Source: CAZSAT01 sp964604675 (GTDB lineage Bacteria > Myxococcota_A > UBA796 > CAJQPC01). Taken from it: a DNA stretch of 22,520 bases. The DNA is taken from positions 1 through 22,520 of the forward strand of contig CAZSAT010000112.1 of the NCBI GenBank assembly GCA_964604675.1. The letters are read 5' to 3'. Positions 20,827-22,520 of this stretch are shown one piece after another. Made by a program: the position numbers and the translations under genes. The notes beneath the pieces were generated by a model. That model saw only the letters and a list, made by a program, of their open reading frames with translations. It was not told the origin of the DNA and did not search any database. Position 1 is the stretch's first letter, and each line of letters starts with the position of its first letter.

Positions 20827-22305
20827 TCAGTGCGGGACCACCCTGAGCGGTTCGCTGACGGGACGCGGTGCCTGCACGGCCTGGCAGGCGTCCTGCTGGC
20901 TGGCAGGACCTTCGACCTCCAGCACCCGCCAGATGCCGCGGGCGGTGCCCACGGCCGACAGGGGGCGTGCGATCTCCTGCTCGGCGGGACCGAGCAGCTC
21001 CGTGGTGCAGCCCGTCACCTCGGCCGGCACCACGAGGGTGGCCCCGTCCATCACGTGCGCGAGCAGGCCCACGCTGCAGTCGGTGCGCTCGCCGCAGCAG
21101 CCCGCGTGGAAGCGGGTGATCCGGAGATCGGGACGTGCCGCCTGCAGAGGCCAGGTCAGGTCCCCTTCGCGTCCGTCCCGCAGGCGGATCACCACCACCT
21201 CGCTGTCCTGGAGCGCCGTGACGGCCAGCTCGTCGGCCAGCACACGCAGCTGCGCGGCTCCGCACACCGACGCGTCCTCGAACATCGGGCGGGCGTCGAT
21301 GCGGTCGGCGAAGGGTATGGCGGGCGGTGCGGTGATCTGGTCTTCCTGCGCGCGCAGGGTGCCGAGCGACGACACCAGCGCCGCAGTCGGCCACAGCAGG
21401 CCGAGGGCGGCCCACGGCGCTCGGTGCAGGCCCATGCCTGCCAGCACCGACAGCCCCACCGTGGCGGGCGCGAGGTAGCGCCACCGGAGGCGGTCGCCGA
21501 GCAGGCTGGCGGTGAGCCAGAGGCTGATGGCTGCGACGAGGAACGCCACCACGCGGGCGCGTCGGTTCGGCCCGGGCCACGCCGCTCCGAGCAGCGCCAG
21601 GCCCCCGAGGAAGGGGTGACCGGCCCACACCGGCACCTCCCAGAGGAGCGCCATGCCGCCGCGGAGCAGGCGTGGCCAGTCCTCGGGGCGGGCGAAGGCG
21701 CCGTCGTTGGCGAGCCACCAGCTCCCGAGGAGGCCGGCGTTCGGGTGCGGGTCCAAGAGCGGCGCCAGCGTGGAGAAGGTGGGCACGAGCCCGATCGCGA
21801 GGCCGATGCAGAGCATCAGGAAGGTGCCCCCGCCTCGGAGCGGCATCGCGACGAACAAGAGCGGCAAGAGCGGCAAGGCCAGCGGCTTGATGCCCAGGGC
21901 GAGTCCGGCCAGGCAGCCCCCCACGAGCAGCTGTCCGTTCCACGCGAGCGCCACGGCCACGCTCATCGCGGCGACGGCCGCCGCGTCACCGCCGGCCATC
22001 GCGCTGTGGTGGACCAACAAGGGCGCACAGGCCACGACCAGGCCCGGGCCCCACGGGCCGGCATCGATCTTCTGCCCCATCCACGCCGCAGCGCCCGCGG
22101 TCAGCGAGCCGGCCACGACGTTGAGCACACGCGCATCGCCGACCAGCCCCAGCAGCCAGGGATGGAAGGGGTAGGGGTGGCCGCCCAGCACCACCGCGGC
22201 GTCGGCCCCCGCCGCGTCGGGCCCGAAGGCGCCGGGCCCGAGCATCCAGGCTGCGGCCGCGCGCACCGCGAGCGCGACGACCGTCACCAGCAGCACGCCG
22301 TTCAT
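20827..22305 (-). CDS. Polytopic membrane protein, GT-C (ArnT/PMT-like) glycosyltransferase fold
   Basis: A 492-residue integral membrane protein. About ten hydrophobic helices fill residues 1-310, followed by a soluble C-terminal domain of about 180 residues with several cysteines (GCCGERTDC, TGCTTEL), probably periplasmic and disulfide-bonded. The early part GGHPYPFHPWLLGLVGDARVLNVVAG and HHSAMAGGDAAAVAAMSVAVAL resemble GT-C enzymes, where a first periplasmic loop is followed by '..R..n.l.g' and '..s....D....'. The usual acidic pair of that loop is not certain here (AAGADAAVV). ATG 22305 has GAGGTGA at about 5 bases and overlaps the upstream gene by ATGA. It may transfer a sugar from a polyprenyl donor to lipid or protein; this is inferred from fold only. 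Confidence 0.68.
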   Translation of the reverse strand: MNGVLLVTVVALAVRAAAAWMLGPGAFGPDAAGADAAVVLGGHPYPFHPWLLGLVGDARVLNVVAGSLTAGAAAWMGQKIDAGPWGPGLVVACAPLLVHHSAMAGGDAAAVAAMSVAVALAWNGQLLVGGCLAGLALGIKPLALPLLPLLFVAMPLRGGGTFLMLCIGLAIGLVPTFSTLAPLLDPHPNAGLLGSWWLANDGAFARPEDWPRLLRGGMALLWEVPVWAGHPFLGGLALLGAAWPGPNRRARVVAFLVAAISLWLTASLLGDRLRWRYLAPATVGLSVLAGMGLHRAPWAALGLLWPTAALVSSLGTLRAQEDQITAPPAIPFADRIDARPMFEDASVCGAAQLRVLADELAVTALQDSEVVVIRLRDGREGDLTWPLQAARPDLRITRFHAGCCGERTDCSVGLLAHVMDGATLVVPAEVTGCTTELLGPAEQEIARPLSAVGTARGIWRVLEVEGPASQQDACQAVQAPRPVSEPLRVVPH

Positions 22306-22520
22306 CGGGTCACCTCGTAGATCACACGGGGCCCACCGGGCAGGGAGAGCACGCCGATCGGGACCGGATCGTAGACCCGGTGCATGCGCAGGGCCCGATC
22401 CTGGAGCCCGCGGCTGGTCCAGGCGCGGTGGATGCGTTCCTCCCCCCAGCAGACCGTGCCCTCGGGCCAGGCGTCTCGGACATGCCAGTGGCTCCCTCTG
22501 GCCAGGGGGTCGTCCAGCAC
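22302..22520 (-). CDS. C-terminal fragment of an unknown protein (continues beyond window)
   Basis: At least 72 residues of open frame run from the window edge to TGA at 22302; a GTG sits exactly at the edge, but the gene probably begins further out. The fragment is soluble (HWHVRDAWPEGTVCWGEERIH ... GVLSLPGGPRVIYEVTR) with His/Trp-rich stretches. Coupling by ATGA to the GT-C-like gene suggests a shared operon. It may be the periplasmic end of another membrane glycosyltransferase, but I cannot confirm this. Confidence 0.6.
   Translation of the reverse strand: MLDDPLARGSHWHVRDAWPEGTVCWGEERIHRAWTSRGLQDRALRMHRVYDPVPIGVLSLPGGPRVIYEVTR

Noticed and set aside
1..22520. tRNA, rRNA, CRISPR arrays, insertion sequences or phage genes
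   Set aside because: I looked for cloverleaf-type repeats, regularly spaced repeats, transposase or integrase motifs and terminal inverted repeats, and saw none.

Overview
The window is very GC-rich, gene-dense bacterial DNA (I estimate around 70% G+C, not computed) with frequent GTG and TTG starts. Three secreted proteins end in a cysteine, a hydrophobic stretch and an arginine cluster (11439..12350, 10522..11448, and 14517..15965 on the minus strand). This is the MYXO-CTERM type of sorting tail. Together with the large receiver/winged-helix/STAND/TPR regulator, it points to a member of the Myxococcota or a close deltaproteobacterial lineage. I see no rRNA, tRNA, CRISPR array, phage gene or insertion sequence; it looks like ordinary chromosome.

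Layout, left to right. (1) 2..2210: the C-terminal part of RecN, followed after 7 bp by an M48-family metallopeptidase. (2) 2211..2401: the longest gap, holding a very strong Shine-Dalgarno in front of a 4-codon ORF, a GNRA-loop hairpin and a perfect 15-bp inverted repeat. (3) 2402..4938: a pair of M16 (pitrilysin-like) proteins, the first with an intact zinc site and the second without, overlapping by ATGA. (4) 4939..5193 minus: a small CusF-like lipoprotein, divergent from (5) 5224..9942: a giant TPR regulator translationally coupled to an SDR-like protein and an epoxide-hydrolase-like alpha/beta hydrolase. (6) 9935..10480 minus: unknown protein. (7) 10522..12350: two tandemly duplicated secreted S1 serine proteases. 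(8) 12384..14510: a HelD-like UvrD/Rep-superfamily ATPase. (9) 14517..15965 minus: a secreted HExxH metalloprotease with a MYXO-CTERM tail, preceded by a small membrane protein (16042..16281 minus). (10) 16302..18776: a helical unknown protein, a TonB-C-like lipoprotein and a YceI-domain periplasmic protein. (11) 18787..20211: an RlmD-type rRNA methyltransferase overlapping tail-to-tail with a uracil-DNA glycosylase (20141..20791 minus). (12) 20827..22520 minus: a GT-C-like membrane protein and the end of a coupled upstream gene.

The content is mostly housekeeping plus protease and envelope genes. I do not see a clear new defence or biosynthetic system. The most unusual signals are non-coding. 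First, several genes lacking a Shine-Dalgarno carry a TA-containing box (GATAGACG, GATAGGCG, GATACCCT, GTTACCCC and relatives) about 6 nt before the start codon. Two very short divergent intergenic regions (30 and 20 bp) carry such boxes back to back. Both facts fit leaderless transcription. Second, the gap at 2211..2401 is highly structured. Third, a run of ten C lies just upstream of the YceI gene. Among proteins, the points of interest are the protease pair with Gln predicted at the S1 position, and the regulator operon.
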